The notes beneath the pieces are model-generated. The model searched no databases and was not told where the DNA came from. It worked only from the letters and a program-made list of their open reading frames with translations. A stretch of 64,000 nucleotides of DNA, from assembly GCF_019511375.1 (NCBI RefSeq), contig NZ_JAEUAO010000001.1:806001-870000 (forward strand), written 5' to 3'. This DNA is from Rhizobium herbae (GTDB lineage Bacteria > Pseudomonadota > Alphaproteobacteria > Rhizobiales > Rhizobiaceae). Below, in pieces: positions 16,954 to 28,094 of the stretch. Both the position numbers and the translations under genes were made by a program. Each line of letters starts with the position of its first letter. Position 1 is the first letter of the stretch.

Positions 16954-16983
16954 GAATCCCGTCGTAGTTGGAAGAGTTTGCGA

Positions 16984-17102
16984 TTGCCCCTCACCCTAAC
17001 CCTCTCCCCGCACGCGGGGAGAGGGGATGACGGAGGTCGCCGCTTGTCCCTTCTCCCCGTCAAAACGGGGAGAAGGTGGCCGACAGGCCGGATGAGGGGC
17101 AA
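16984..17102. repeat. Large palindromic intergenic repeat between convergent genes
   Basis: The element begins TTGCCCCTCACCCTAACCC and ends GGATGAGGGGCAA, so its ends are inverted repeats. Inside are two G/C-rich hairpins (CTCTCCCCGC…GCGGGGAGAG and CTTCTCCCCG…CGGGGAGAAG). It is a very common rhizobial extragenic repeat. It lies between the stops of pepP and azlD and could fold as a roadblock or terminator for both. Confidence 0.8.
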
Positions 17103-17121
17103 CTCCGACGTGATTCGCTCC

Positions 17122-17439
17122 CTACAGGCTCCAATACCGAATCGTCATGACGGCGAGCCAGCCGATGGCCAGCATCCAGAGAGACGAAACCCGCAGACCG
17201 ACGACGAAGGCGACGAGCATGGCGGCTGCGACATCGAAGCCGCCATAAACGAAGGCGGGCGCGACTAGCGTCGACAGGACGGCAGCAGGCACCGAATTCA
17301 GCGCCGCTTCCATGCGCGGCGGAATGCGCTTCATCTGCGTGATCATCACATAGCCGCCGATGCGGGTAAGGAACGTCGCAACGGCTGCCGCTAGGATGAT
17401 GTAGATCAACTGCATGTGCTCTGAGCTATCCATGATCAT
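17122..17439 (-). CDS. azlD: AzlD family branched-chain amino acid export subunit
   Basis: A 105-residue hydrophobic protein with four predicted membrane helices (starting near residues 8, 40, 62 and 84) of the AzlD family. It works with the larger AzlC subunit as an amino acid exporter of the LIV-E type. Its start overlaps the azlC stop by 4 bp (ATGA), so both subunits are translationally coupled. The repeat element downstream may end the transcript. Confidence 0.9.
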   Translation of the reverse strand: MIMDSSEHMQLIYIILAAAVATFLTRIGGYVMITQMKRIPPRMEAALNSVPAAVLSTLVAPAFVYGGFDVAAAMLVAFVVGLRVSSLWMLAIGWLAVMTIRYWSL

Positions 17440-18152
17440 ACCTCGTGTTCCAAGGTGACCGGCTCTTCATGCCGCTTCGGCAGCGGCAGGCAGCCGGCAA
17501 GCAGGATGCCGGCGATCGCGCCGATGCTGACATGCCAGGGCGAGCCGACGAAATGCATGGCCGCAATGGATGCCAGCGAACTGGCGGCGACGACCGGCAG
17601 CCAATTGTCCCGCTTGCGGAAGCCGAGAACCAGACCCATGAAGTAGATCGGCAAGAGCACGTCGAGACCGATCGCACGCGGTTCTCCGATCATCTGCCCG
17701 AAGATTGCCCCGAGCAGCGTCGTGATCTGCCAGGGTATATAGATGATCATCGCAAAGCCGAGATACCAGGTAAACGTCACCGGTTCACCGCGCTCGGCCC
17801 GCTTCTCGGTTTCGGCATATTGCGGATCGACCAGCAGGAAGAAGGTGAAGAACTTCTGCACGGCGGAAAAATGCCGGATATGCCGCGCGATCGATGCCGA
17901 ATAGAGGATATGGCGAAAATTGACCGCGAAGATCGAAAGCACGATCAGCCAAGGCTGGACCTTGTGGCCGAACAGCTCGATGCCGACCATCTGGCTGGCA
18001 CCCGCATAGAGCGTCGCGCTCATGAACACCGCATCGAAGAGCGAAAAGCCGTTGTCGATCGCAAGCGCACCGAACAACGCCCCAAACGGCGATGCCGACA
18101 CCATGACGGGAAAACCGCCGCGAACACCCTGCCAGAAATCGTCTTGCGTCAT
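17436..18152 (-). CDS. azlC: AzlC family branched-chain amino acid permease
   Basis: The 238-residue integral membrane protein has the AzlC pattern: the N-terminal FWQGVRGGFPVMVSASPFGALFG and the SATLYAGASQMVGIELFG and NFRHILYSAS motifs, with seven or so membrane helices. With AzlD it exports branched-chain amino acids or analogues. azlC is the first gene of the two-gene operon. The AzlCD name is by family; the substrate here is not shown by the sequence. Confidence 0.93.
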   Translation of the reverse strand: MTQDDFWQGVRGGFPVMVSASPFGALFGALAIDNGFSLFDAVFMSATLYAGASQMVGIELFGHKVQPWLIVLSIFAVNFRHILYSASIARHIRHFSAVQKFFTFFLLVDPQYAETEKRAERGEPVTFTWYLGFAMIIYIPWQITTLLGAIFGQMIGEPRAIGLDVLLPIYFMGLVLGFRKRDNWLPVVAASSLASIAAMHFVGSPWHVSIGAIAGILLAGCLPLPKRHEEPVTLEHEV

Positions 18153-18283
18153 GAGGGAAACTTTCCGGAACAGCCAGCGCTCAAGCCACGCCCTTCCCGA
18201 GCGTGGAGCGCACAGATAGGCCGCGACCGGCCGCGGAACAATTCAATAAGATTGATGCAGCAATCCGAATTTCTGATCGAACC

Positions 18284-18305
18284 GGACCGGGCAGGCGCCC
18301 GGTCC
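18284..18305 (-). terminator. Hairpin downstream of panB
   Basis: A perfect 9-bp stem (GGACCGGGC/GCCCGGTCC, 4-base loop) lies 11 bp past the panB stop. No T-run follows on the minus strand, so it may stabilise the 3' end rather than terminate transcription by itself. Confidence 0.45.
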
Positions 18306-18315
18306 CATGCGCCCC

Positions 18316-19137
18316 TCAGCGCTTGAGCTGAAACGTGTGCTCGATACCGGGAAAAGTCCGCGCCTTGACCTCGTTGGCATAGGCTTCGAAGGCCGCGGAA
18401 ATCTGCGGCGCCAGTTCGGCGAAATGCTTGACGAAACGCGGCTTGAACTCGCTGAAGATGCCCAGCATATCGTCCGACACAAGGATTTGCCCGTCGCAGG
18501 CCGGCGACGCGCCGATGCCGATGGTCGGTGCTCTGAGCTCGGCGGAAATCTCTCGCGCCAGCGGTTCGATCGTGCCCTCGACGACGATGGCAAAAGCCCC
18601 CGCATCGTCGATGGCCTTGGCATCGCGCCTGATCTTCGCCGCTTCCTTGTCGTTGCGGCCAACCGAGCGGTAACCGCCCATCGTGTTGACGAGCTGCGGC
18701 ATCAGCCCGACATGGCCGAGCACCGGGATGCCGCGCTGGGTGAGAAAATCGACCGTCTCGGCCATCTCCGCGCCCCCCTCGAGCTTCACCGCGCTGCAGC
18801 CGGTCTCCTTCAGCACGCGCGCTGCGGTGGCGAAAGCCTGCTCCTTGGACTCCTGGTAGGAACCGAAGGGCAGATCAACGACGACGCACGCCTTTTCCGA
18901 GCCGCGCATGACGGCCTGGCCGTGCGCGATCATCATGTCCAGCGTGACGCCAACGGTCGAATCCAGGCCGTAGAGCACCATGCCGAGCGAATCGCCGACC
19001 AGCATGAAATCGACATGCGGATCAAGCAGCCGGGCGATAGGCGTGGTATAGGCCGTCAGGCTGACGATCGGCCGTTCGCCCTTGAGCGCCTCGATGTTGC
19101 CGGGGCTGAGGCGACGCTTCATTGCCTGTACACTCAT
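18316..19137 (-). CDS. panB: 3-methyl-2-oxobutanoate hydroxymethyltransferase
   Basis: PanB adds a hydroxymethyl group from methylene-THF to alpha-ketoisovalerate, the first committed step of pantothenate synthesis. The 273-residue protein shows the family motifs [26 protein letters not shown] (Mg-binding Asp), [29 protein letters not shown] and the catalytic Glu region [11 protein letters not shown]. It begins 2 bp after the panC stop, so panC-panB form an operon with likely coupled translation. Confidence 0.97.
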   Translation of the reverse strand: MSVQAMKRRLSPGNIEALKGERPIVSLTAYTTPIARLLDPHVDFMLVGDSLGMVLYGLDSTVGVTLDMMIAHGQAVMRGSEKACVVVDLPFGSYQESKEQAFATAARVLKETGCSAVKLEGGAEMAETVDFLTQRGIPVLGHVGLMPQLVNTMGGYRSVGRNDKEAAKIRRDAKAIDDAGAFAIVVEGTIEPLAREISAELRAPTIGIGASPACDGQILVSDDMLGIFSEFKPRFVKHFAELAPQISAAFEAYANEVKARTFPGIEHTFQLKR

Positions 19138-19139
19138 GC

Positions 19140-20015
19140 TTAGGCCACCTTTGCAAATTTTGCGGTTTTCGGCGTGAAAACCCGATTATCGAGCAGTTTG
19201 GTGCTCCCGAAACGGACAAAAAGCAACAGAAGAACCGGCTTTCCGCCGATCTCCGTCACTGTGTGCAGTGTTTCCGGATCACGAATAGCAACCACTTCCG
19301 GCACGGCCAGAGGTTCCGAAGCGATGAAATCCGCAATTGCCTTTTCGAGGGCCGCGACCTCCGTCAGCCCGGCGGCGATCAGCCGCTCCGCCTCATCGAG
19401 TGCCTTCGGCACGATCGCCGCAGCGGCCCGTTCCGCGGGTGTCAAGTAGACGTTGCGCGACGAGCAGGCGAGGCCGTCGGCTTCGCGCACAGTCGCAACG
19501 CCGACGATCTCGACCGGTTGCGCCAGATCCTCGACCATGCGGCGAATGATCTGCAACTGCTGGAAATCCTTCTCGCCGAAATAGGCGCGGTCCGGCTGGA
19601 CGATATTGAAGAGCTTGGTGACGACAGTGGCGACGCCGGCAAAATGGCCGGGTCGCACAGAACCTTCAAGCTCGCTGCCAAGCGTTGGCACATCGACCAC
19701 GGTTTCCATCGGCCGCGGATACATGTCGGAGACACCGGGCGCAAAGAGGAAATCGGCGCCGGCTTCGACGAGCATCGCCTGATCACGGGCGAGATCGCGC
19801 GGATATTTCGCCAGATCCTCGTTGACGCCGAACTGCAACGGATTGACGAAGAGGCTGACGACGACGATGTCATTCGCCGCCCTCGCGCGACTGACCAGTT
19901 CCATATGGCCGACATGCAGATAGCCCATGGTCGGCACCAGGCCGATGCTCTTGCCGGCGCGGCGATGGTCCGCAAGACGGGCGCGCAAAGCTGCAATCGT
20001 GGTGATCGTTTCCAT
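19140..20015 (-). CDS. panC: Pantothenate synthetase
   Basis: PanC joins pantoate and beta-alanine with ATP. The 291-residue protein has the HIGH-like motif in [15 protein letters not shown], the [10 protein letters not shown] and [16 protein letters not shown] motifs and the ATP-binding SSRNVYL (KMSKS-like) segment. The ATG at 20015 is preceded by GGAGG at the right distance; a TTG 15 bp upstream is less likely. The product feeds coenzyme A. The promoter should lie in the region that also contains intergenic repeat copy 2. Confidence 0.97.
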   Translation of the reverse strand: METITTIAALRARLADHRRAGKSIGLVPTMGYLHVGHMELVSRARAANDIVVVSLFVNPLQFGVNEDLAKYPRDLARDQAMLVEAGADFLFAPGVSDMYPRPMETVVDVPTLGSELEGSVRPGHFAGVATVVTKLFNIVQPDRAYFGEKDFQQLQIIRRMVEDLAQPVEIVGVATVREADGLACSSRNVYLTPAERAAAAIVPKALDEAERLIAAGLTEVAALEKAIADFIASEPLAVPEVVAIRDPETLHTVTEIGGKPVLLLLFVRFGSTKLLDNRVFTPKTAKFAKVA

Positions 20016-20035
20016 CCCGGGATCCTCCAATCCGC

Positions 20036-20144
20036 CTACAGCGCCGCGCGTCGAACATGACGCGCAAAGGACGCCGTAGAATTTTGAAACTGCTGCATAA
20101 TTACGCCCTCAAATCGAATCCGATGTAAGTAATTATGCAGTAGG
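20036..20144. repeat. Rhizobial intergenic repeat, copy 2
   Basis: Starts CTACAGCGCCGCGCGTC like the copy at 14945, keeps the palindrome (GCGTC…GACGC), the GAAACTGCTGCAT block and the ATGCAGTAGG end, but is 10 bp longer and diverged in the middle. The inner TGCATAATTA and TAATTATGCA are inverted repeats, so the right half forms a hairpin of its own. It lies directly upstream of panC. Confidence 0.75.
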
Positions 20145-20289
20145 CTGCCGCCTTAGACGTGGCGGCTGGCTCCTGCCGGATTTCACGGGCGCCCCGCAAA
20201 ATCCGGCGCGATTTCCCTAACGTGTGCGGTGCAAAAAGACAATTCAAGAATTGCCTGAGGAGAAATAGGAGCCCGGCGCAGCGGGACAA

Positions 20290-21045
20290 TCATTTGCCGC
20301 GCGTTTTGACCGTCTGCTCGATGGCGCCGAAGATGGAGTGTCCGGTCCGATCGTTCATCTCGATGCGAAGGGTATCACCGATGGAAAGGGCGCCCTCGGT
20401 CTTGCCGAGACCTGTTCCAATGATGCTGCCGGCGAGCAGCGGGTGAAGAGCTGCTGCCGCAGCGATCGCGCTTGCAGGCTCCTGCTTGCCGCTGCTGCCG
20501 CTATCGACGGCTTTTCCGTTGCGGCGGACGAGCAGTGCGAGGTCGCCGCTATTCCAGCCCTCGTCCAGTTCGTCGGGCGTCACGGCAACCGGAGAAAACG
20601 TCGAGACGGCCCTCCCGTTGCCGACCGAAATGTCACTGGCAAGCAGAACGAGAAGAACGCCATCCTTCGCATCGGCACTGGCGACCTGCGCCTCGACGTC
20701 GCCGGTAATGACGGCGACCTGCGCGGTGACAGCGATGTCGGACGCCCCCTCGGCAAGTAAGAGGGCATCGCGCGGTCCGGAAAAACCACCGGAGCCGCCG
20801 GTCGAGAAGAAGGCGCGCGGCAACGGCGAAGCAGCATCATGCTCATGGAACCGCATGGTCGGCTGCGAGCCGCTCTCCACGCCGATCGCGACCTGCTGCA
20901 GTCGGGGGGCCACATAGGCCCAGTCGTCCAGTGCCGCCTGAAGCGTACGGGCGATATGGCCGACTTCCGAGCAGCGCGTGAGATCCTTCGATACCACGAC
21001 GAGTTTTCCGTCCCGGGTTGAATCCTTCAGGGTAGCAAGCTTCAT
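20290..21045 (-). CDS. Reduced fumarylacetoacetate hydrolase-like protein lacking the metal-binding glutamates
   Basis: From the ATG at 21045 (GAGGAA upstream) the protein has 251 residues. Its start (MKLATLKDSTRDGKLVVVSK) and end (RIEMNDRTGHSIFGAIEQTV) match FAA-hydrolase family proteins that I recall as about 330 residues long. The middle is shortened: the segment between PRAFF and GGFSGPRD is much reduced, the ExE metal motif before VAVITGDV reads TAQ, and the NDVS motif reads SDIS. The frame is intact and the codon use is normal, so this is an expressed paralogue that probably lost hydrolase activity rather than fresh debris. The role is unknown. No pathway genes flank it. Confidence 0.7.
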   Translation of the reverse strand: MKLATLKDSTRDGKLVVVSKDLTRCSEVGHIARTLQAALDDWAYVAPRLQQVAIGVESGSQPTMRFHEHDAASPLPRAFFSTGGSGGFSGPRDALLLAEGASDIAVTAQVAVITGDVEAQVASADAKDGVLLVLLASDISVGNGRAVSTFSPVAVTPDELDEGWNSGDLALLVRRNGKAVDSGSSGKQEPASAIAAAAALHPLLAGSIIGTGLGKTEGALSIGDTLRIEMNDRTGHSIFGAIEQTVKTRGK

Positions 21046-21250
21046 GGATGGGTGTTCCTCGGTTCCGTTCAAAAACGGCGGCTCTGCGGTCGCCTGCACC
21101 TATAGGATACTATTTGACGGCGGGTGTCGCGCCGAATTTGCGGGGGGCGCTTGAGAAGCGGCGTGACGCCACAATGCGCTCCCGACGCTGCCACAACGGA
21201 AATGCGCTGTCTGCAGCCGGACGGATTTGCGGCGGAGCGTTGACGAACGG

Positions 21251-22255
21251 CTAGCCCAGCAGGCCTGCGGCGTAATAGAAAAGAGCGGAAATGATCGCCG
21301 CCGACGGCAGCGTGATGATCCAGGCGATCACGATATTGCCGGCAAGCCCCCAGCGCACGGCCGACACACGTCGTGCGGCACCGACGCCGATGATCGCGCC
21401 GGTGATCGTGTGCGTCGTCGAGACCGGGATCCCGAGCCAGGTGGCGCCGAACAACGTGATGGCACCGCCGCTTTCCGCGCAAAACCCCTGCATCGGATTG
21501 AGCCGGGTGATCTTCGAGCCCATCGTATGAACGATCCGCCAGCCACCGAAGAGCGTGCCGAGCGCCATGGCCGACTGGCAGGTGATCACCACCCAGAACG
21601 GCACGTGGAAGGTCGGGCCGAGATGGCCCTGGCTGAACAACAGGACTGCGATGATGCCCATGGTCTTCTGCGCATCATTGCCGCCATGGCCAAGCGAATA
21701 GAGCGAGGCCGAAAGGAACTGCAGGCCGCGGAAGCTGCGATCGACGGCAAACGGCGTCTGGCGCAGGCAAATCCACGAGACGATGAGAACGAGCATGAGG
21801 GCCAGGAAGAACCCGATCATCGGTGACAGGAAGATCGCGCCGACCGTTTTCAACAGGCCGCTGAGCACGATCGCATCGCCACCGGTCCTCGCAAGGCCCG
21901 CACCGACCAATCCGCCGACCAGCGCATGCGACGAACTCGAGGGAATGCCGAAGATCCAGGTGACGATGTTCCAAATGATCGCGCCCATCAGGGCGGCGAA
22001 AATCAGCTGCGGATTGACGATCGCCGGATCGATGATGCCCTTGCCGAGCGTTTCGGCTACATGCAGGCCGAAGAACAGGAAGGCGATGAAATTGAAGAAC
22101 GCCGCCCACATCACCGCATATTGCGGCCTCAGCACGCGTGTCGAAACAATCGTGGCGATCGAATTCGCCGCGTCGTGCAGACCGTTGAGGAAATCGAAGA
22201 ACAGCGCGATGCCGATCAGACCCGCGAGCAGCGGAAAGGCGAGCGTGGCCTCCAT
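21251..22255 (-). CDS. pit: Low-affinity inorganic phosphate transporter (PiT family)
   Basis: The 334-residue integral membrane protein has the two inverted PiT signature repeats: DFLNGLHDAANSIATIVSTR near the N-terminus and the GGNDAQKTMGI and STTHTITGAIIGVG segments in the second half, with about ten membrane helices. It imports phosphate with metal cations by proton symport. The ATG overlaps the stop of the PhoU-like gene by one base, giving tight coupling. This matches the orfA-pit operon of Sinorhizobium meliloti, which PhoB represses under phosphate limitation. Confidence 0.95.
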   Translation of the reverse strand: MEATLAFPLLAGLIGIALFFDFLNGLHDAANSIATIVSTRVLRPQYAVMWAAFFNFIAFLFFGLHVAETLGKGIIDPAIVNPQLIFAALMGAIIWNIVTWIFGIPSSSSHALVGGLVGAGLARTGGDAIVLSGLLKTVGAIFLSPMIGFFLALMLVLIVSWICLRQTPFAVDRSFRGLQFLSASLYSLGHGGNDAQKTMGIIAVLLFSQGHLGPTFHVPFWVVITCQSAMALGTLFGGWRIVHTMGSKITRLNPMQGFCAESGGAITLFGATWLGIPVSTTHTITGAIIGVGAARRVSAVRWGLAGNIVIAWIITLPSAAIISALFYYAAGLLG

Positions 22256-22899
22256 CAGACGTTCTCGATCAGGATGCCGCTGATTTCATTGGCGACGTCT
22301 TCGAAGCGATCGACGACCTTCTCGAGCTCGCCGTAGATTTCGCTGCCGATGATATAGGCCATCGGGTTCGACGTGCCGTGATGACGGAACAGGTCCTTCA
22401 GACCCTCTTCGTGCAATTCGTCGGAACGGCCCTCGACGCGGGTGATTTCCTCGGCGATGGCGCTGAGGCGCGCGGCATTCGTGCCGATGCGGTCGAGCAG
22501 CGGGATCGCCTCGGCGATCAACCGAGCCGCCTCGACGACGAGGACGCCCATTTCTTGCATGCCGGGATCGAAACTCTTCTGCTCGAACAGGCGGATGGTC
22601 TTCACCGTCTTGTGCATCATGTCGATTGCGTCATCCATTGACTGGATCAGATCCTTGATGTCGCCGCGGTCGAACGGTGTAATGAAGCTGCGGCGGACGG
22701 CCAGCATCACTTCGCGCGTGATGCCATCGGCCTCGTCCTCCAGCGCGATGATGCGGTTGCAATGCGCGTCATGATCGCCCTCGCCGGCAAGCAGCGCCCG
22801 CAGCGCATCGGCCGCGCCCGCGACGGTACGCGAATGCGCATCGAAAAGGTCGAAGAACTTGTCCTCGCGCGGCAGAAGTTTGCGAAACCAACCCAGCAT
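22255..22899 (-). CDS. DUF47/PhoU-like protein partnered with Pit (OrfA type)
   Basis: The 214-residue all-helical cytoplasmic protein belongs to the DUF47 PhoU-like family, with the ALEDEADGITREV and DRGDIKDLIQSMDDAIDMM metal-binding helices typical of PhoU bundles. It is always found next to pit genes and is thought to regulate Pit transport. It is the first gene of the two-gene operon. A PHO-box-like sequence lies 24 bp upstream of its start codon. Confidence 0.93.
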   Translation of the reverse strand: MLGWFRKLLPREDKFFDLFDAHSRTVAGAADALRALLAGEGDHDAHCNRIIALEDEADGITREVMLAVRRSFITPFDRGDIKDLIQSMDDAIDMMHKTVKTIRLFEQKSFDPGMQEMGVLVVEAARLIAEAIPLLDRIGTNAARLSAIAEEITRVEGRSDELHEEGLKDLFRHHGTSNPMAYIIGSEIYGELEKVVDRFEDVANEISGILIENV

Positions 22900-22922
22900 T
22901 GTTCAATCACCCGTCTTCGCCA

Positions 22923-22940
22923 TTGTCACGAAACTGTCAT
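22923..22940. promoter_or_regulatory. PHO box (PhoB site) upstream of the phoU-like/pit operon
   Basis: The plus strand reads TTGTCAC, GAAA, CTGTCAT: two 7-base repeats with the 4-base spacing of the PhoB consensus (CTGTCAT-N4-CTGTCAT), and a weaker third unit (CGACAGT) follows after AAAT. The box points away from the operon and sits 24-41 bp from its start codon, a position that fits the known repression of orfA-pit by PhoB. Confidence 0.75.
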
Positions 22941-23005
22941 AAATCGACAGTCCTCATAAAGAAGACAGTGACGCAAGGGAAGCTTTCCGAGCTGTTGAAG
23001 CGGGG

Positions 23006-25192
<2,187 letters not shown>

Positions 25193-25270
25193 TTAGAGAA
25201 ATTTCGAGGAATGGGAAGACGTTGAAGCCCTCCACGCTCGATGGATCCTCCCTCTCAAGGGATCGTAAAA

Positions 25271-26944
25271 TTAAACGTTCCCAGCCAGCAGCCTCGCTGC
25301 CGCCGCCCTCGCCTCCTCGGTCACCGAGGCGCCGGCAAGCATGCGGGCGATTTCCTCGGTGCGGGCGTGGTCGTCCATGCGGGCGACGCGGGTGGCGATG
25401 GCTTCGGATTTTTCCGCCGACGGGCCCTTGGAGATCAGCAGATGCGTCGCGGCGCGGGCCGCCACCTGCGGGGCATGGGTCACGGAGAGCACCTGCACGT
25501 TCTTCGACAGCCGCTTCAGCCGCTGGCCGATGGCATCCGCCACGGCGCCGCCGACGCCGGTATCGATTTCGTCGAAGACTAGGGTCGGCGCCGAGCCGCG
25601 ATCGGCAAGCGCCACCTTCAGCGCCAAGAGGAAGCGCGAGAGCTCGCCGCCCGAAGCCACTTTCATGATCGGCCCCGGGCGCGTACCGGGGTTGGTCTGT
25701 ACGTGGAACTCGACCACGTCGATGCCGTCTGCCGTGGCGGCGTCCGGGTCGGATGTCACCTCCACCATGAACCGGGCCCGCTCCAGCTTCAAGGCCGGAA
25801 GCTCGGCCATCACCGCTTCCGAGAGCGCCGTCGCCGTGTTGTGGCGCTTGGCGGAGAGTGCGGCGGCGGCGGCATCAAAGGCGCGCTTGGCGAGGCCAAG
25901 CTGCGCGTCGAGCTGCTTCAGCTTTTCCTCGCCGGCGTCGAGATCGGCAAGATCGGAAATCATCTTCACGGCGAGTGCCGGAAGCGCGGTTACCGGGACG
26001 GAATATTTGCGCGCGGCGGCCCTGAGGGCAAACAGGCGCTCCTCGACGCGCTCCAGTTCCTTCGGATCGTATTCGGTTTTCCGAAGTGCCGCCTCGACAG
26101 CCATCTGCGCATCGGAAAGATGGTTGAGCGCGGTGTCGAGATATTCGACGGTTTCCTCGAGAAGACCCGGGGCCTCGTGGCTCTTGCGCTCGAGCCGGCG
26201 CACCAGCGAGGCGATCAGCGGAACCGGCGATGCATTGCCGTTGAGGAATTCGCTCGCCTCGTTGATATCGACGGCGATGCGCTCGGCCTTCATCATCCGC
26301 GAACGGCGTTCGGCCAGATCGTCCTCCTCGCCATCCTGCGGCGAAAGGGTCTCCAGCTCATCCACCGAAGACCGCAAATAATCGGCTTCGCGGGCGGCCG
26401 CCTCGACCTTCTCGCGGTGCTTCCTCAGCGTGCGCTCGGCGTCCTTCCAGACGCGATAGAGGCCCGCGACATTCTCCGCCTCTTCGGCAAGGCCGCCAAA
26501 GGCATCGAGCAACGTGCGGTGGGCATGGGTATCGACGAGAGCGCGGTCGTCGTGCTGGCCGTGGATTTCGACGAGCAACTGCCCCGCCTGGCGCATCAAC
26601 TGGACGGAAACGGGCTGGTCGTTGACATAGGCCTTGGTGCGGCCGTCGGCCGATTGCACCCGGCGGAAAATCAGGTCGCCGTCATCGTCAATGCCGTTCT
26701 CGCGCATCATGAGGCGAGCCGGATGGCTCATGCCGACATCGAAGACCGCCGTCACCTGCCCCTTGTCGCCGCCGTGGCGCACCAAAGAACCATCGCCGCG
26801 CCCGCCGAGCGCGAGCGAGAGACTGTCGAGCAGGATCGACTTTCCGGCGCCGGTTTCCCCGGTTAGCACGGACAGTCCGGCGTCGAAGGACAGGTCAAGC
26901 CGTTCGATCAGGACGATATCGCGGATCGAAATCTGTGAAAGCAT
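25271..26944 (-). CDS. recN: DNA repair protein RecN (SMC-like ATPase)
   Basis: RecN acts early in double-strand break repair. The 557-residue protein has the Walker A motif GETGAGKSILLDSL (about 31-44), a central coiled-coil region (about 155-365) with a hinge, the signature-type SGGELSRFLLALK and the Walker B segment PTLVFDEIDTGVGG. The order and length fit the family. No LexA-type GTTC-N7-GTTC box is visible in the short upstream gap. It lies between bamD and ligA on the same strand. Confidence 0.96.
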   Translation of the reverse strand: MLSQISIRDIVLIERLDLSFDAGLSVLTGETGAGKSILLDSLSLALGGRGDGSLVRHGGDKGQVTAVFDVGMSHPARLMMRENGIDDDGDLIFRRVQSADGRTKAYVNDQPVSVQLMRQAGQLLVEIHGQHDDRALVDTHAHRTLLDAFGGLAEEAENVAGLYRVWKDAERTLRKHREKVEAAAREADYLRSSVDELETLSPQDGEEDDLAERRSRMMKAERIAVDINEASEFLNGNASPVPLIASLVRRLERKSHEAPGLLEETVEYLDTALNHLSDAQMAVEAALRKTEYDPKELERVEERLFALRAAARKYSVPVTALPALAVKMISDLADLDAGEEKLKQLDAQLGLAKRAFDAAAAALSAKRHNTATALSEAVMAELPALKLERARFMVEVTSDPDAATADGIDVVEFHVQTNPGTRPGPIMKVASGGELSRFLLALKVALADRGSAPTLVFDEIDTGVGGAVADAIGQRLKRLSKNVQVLSVTHAPQVAARAATHLLISKGPSAEKSEAIATRVARMDDHARTEEIARMLAGASVTEEARAAAARLLAGNV

Positions 26945-26980
26945 CCTGTTTCAAATCTCTTCGCCTGGGTCTTCGTTTTC

Positions 26981-27029
26981 ATGCATGTCGTTGTCCCAAA
27001 ACCGCTGTGCACGTTTGGGCGCCATGCAT
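26981..27029. repeat. Palindromic rhizobial intergenic element overlapping the bamD stop codon
   Basis: The unit starts ATGCATGTCGTTGTCCCAAA and ends GTTTGGGCGCCATGCAT. ATGCATG/CATGCAT and CCCAAA(A)C/GTTTGGG arms make a long imperfect hairpin. I recognise this as a recurring sequence in rhizobial intergenic regions. Its last base is the first base of the complement of the bamD stop codon, so the element forms the 3' end of the bamD message. Confidence 0.7.
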
Positions 27030-27895
27030 CAAGCGCCCAGAAGCTTCTTGCCCGCGCGCGAAATCCACGAATTGCCGCTTTCGCGCGGTTCGAGGCCGCC
27101 GGTCTGCAGCAGCTTGTAGGCATCGGCATACCACTGGCTGTCCGGATAGTTGTGGCCGAGAACCGCCGCCGCCGTCTGCGCTTCGCTGGTGATGCCCATG
27201 GCAAAATAGCTTTCCACCAGCCGCGACAAGGCTTCTTCCACCTGGTTGGTGTTGGGATACTGCTCGACCACGGTACGGAAGCGCGTGATCGCGGCAAGAT
27301 ATTCCTTGCGCTCGAGGTAATAGCGGCCGACCTGCATTTCCTTGCCGGCGAGTTGGTCCTTGGCAAAGCGGATCTTGGCCTCGGCATCCTCGACATAATC
27401 CGAATCCGGATATTTGGTAACGACAGCCTGCATCGCCTCGATCGTTCGCATGGCCGGTTTCTGGTCCTGCGTTACCGCCGGAATCTGCTTCGAGTAGGCG
27501 AGGCCGACGATGTATTGCGCGTAGGCCGCATCTTCGGATTCGGGATAGAGATTGAGATAACGGGTCGCGCCGTTGATGGCGTCCTGATACTGGCCGTTGC
27601 GGTAATTGACGAAGGACCGCATCACCAGCGCCTTGCGGGCATATTCCGAAAAGGGATGCTGCTGGTCGATCGCGTCGAACTTGCGCGCCGCTTCCGTCGT
27701 CTTGCCGGCATTCAGGTTGGCAAGGCCCTGATTGTAGAGGACATCCGGCGGATCCGTTTCCGCGGCCAGCTTGGTGATATCGATGTCGGGATCGTTCTGG
27801 CAGGCAGTTACCAGAACACTGGTCGCGGAAGCCGCAAGCGCAACGACAGCGACACGCGCCATCTTCTTCAATTCAAACTGGCCTGCAAATACCAT
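27029..27895 (-). CDS. bamD: Outer membrane protein assembly factor BamD (ComL) lipoprotein
   Basis: BamD is the essential lipoprotein partner of BamA in outer-membrane beta-barrel assembly. The 288-residue precursor has a signal sequence with lipobox VTAC (Cys about 32) and then five TPR-like repeats in the YfiO pattern ([66 protein letters not shown]). The C-terminus is Gly/Ser-rich. It is preceded by a lpxC terminator, so it has its own promoter in the 27896-28020 region. Confidence 0.95.
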   Translation of the reverse strand: MVFAGQFELKKMARVAVVALAASATSVLVTACQNDPDIDITKLAAETDPPDVLYNQGLANLNAGKTTEAARKFDAIDQQHPFSEYARKALVMRSFVNYRNGQYQDAINGATRYLNLYPESEDAAYAQYIVGLAYSKQIPAVTQDQKPAMRTIEAMQAVVTKYPDSDYVEDAEAKIRFAKDQLAGKEMQVGRYYLERKEYLAAITRFRTVVEQYPNTNQVEEALSRLVESYFAMGITSEAQTAAAVLGHNYPDSQWYADAYKLLQTGGLEPRESGNSWISRAGKKLLGA

Positions 27896-28021
27896 TCGTA
27901 AATCCCAACTCGCACAGCGGTAAGAATACCGCCGCCTATGAACCGCGTTTTAGATCAAGATGCAACAAGACCGCAACGTCATGGCGATCGATTAACGCAA
28001 TTTTGTGGCGACGGGATCATG

Positions 28022-28047
28022 AAAAAGCCGGTCGAAAGACCGGCTTT
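28022..28047 (-). terminator. Terminator downstream of lpxC
   Basis: A perfect 10-bp stem (AAAGCCGGTC/GACCGGCTTT, GAAA loop on the plus strand) is followed on the minus strand by TT beyond the stem T's, giving a five-base T-run. It lies 48 bp past the lpxC stop. Confidence 0.8.
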
Positions 28048-28094
28048 GGGCAAAATCAGCAACGGTTTTCCGCCTCCGCAGAACCCAATCCGAC

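Noticed and set aside
26945-27028. A LexA box before recN
   Set aside because: I looked for GTTC-N7-GTTC on both strands of the gap and found none.
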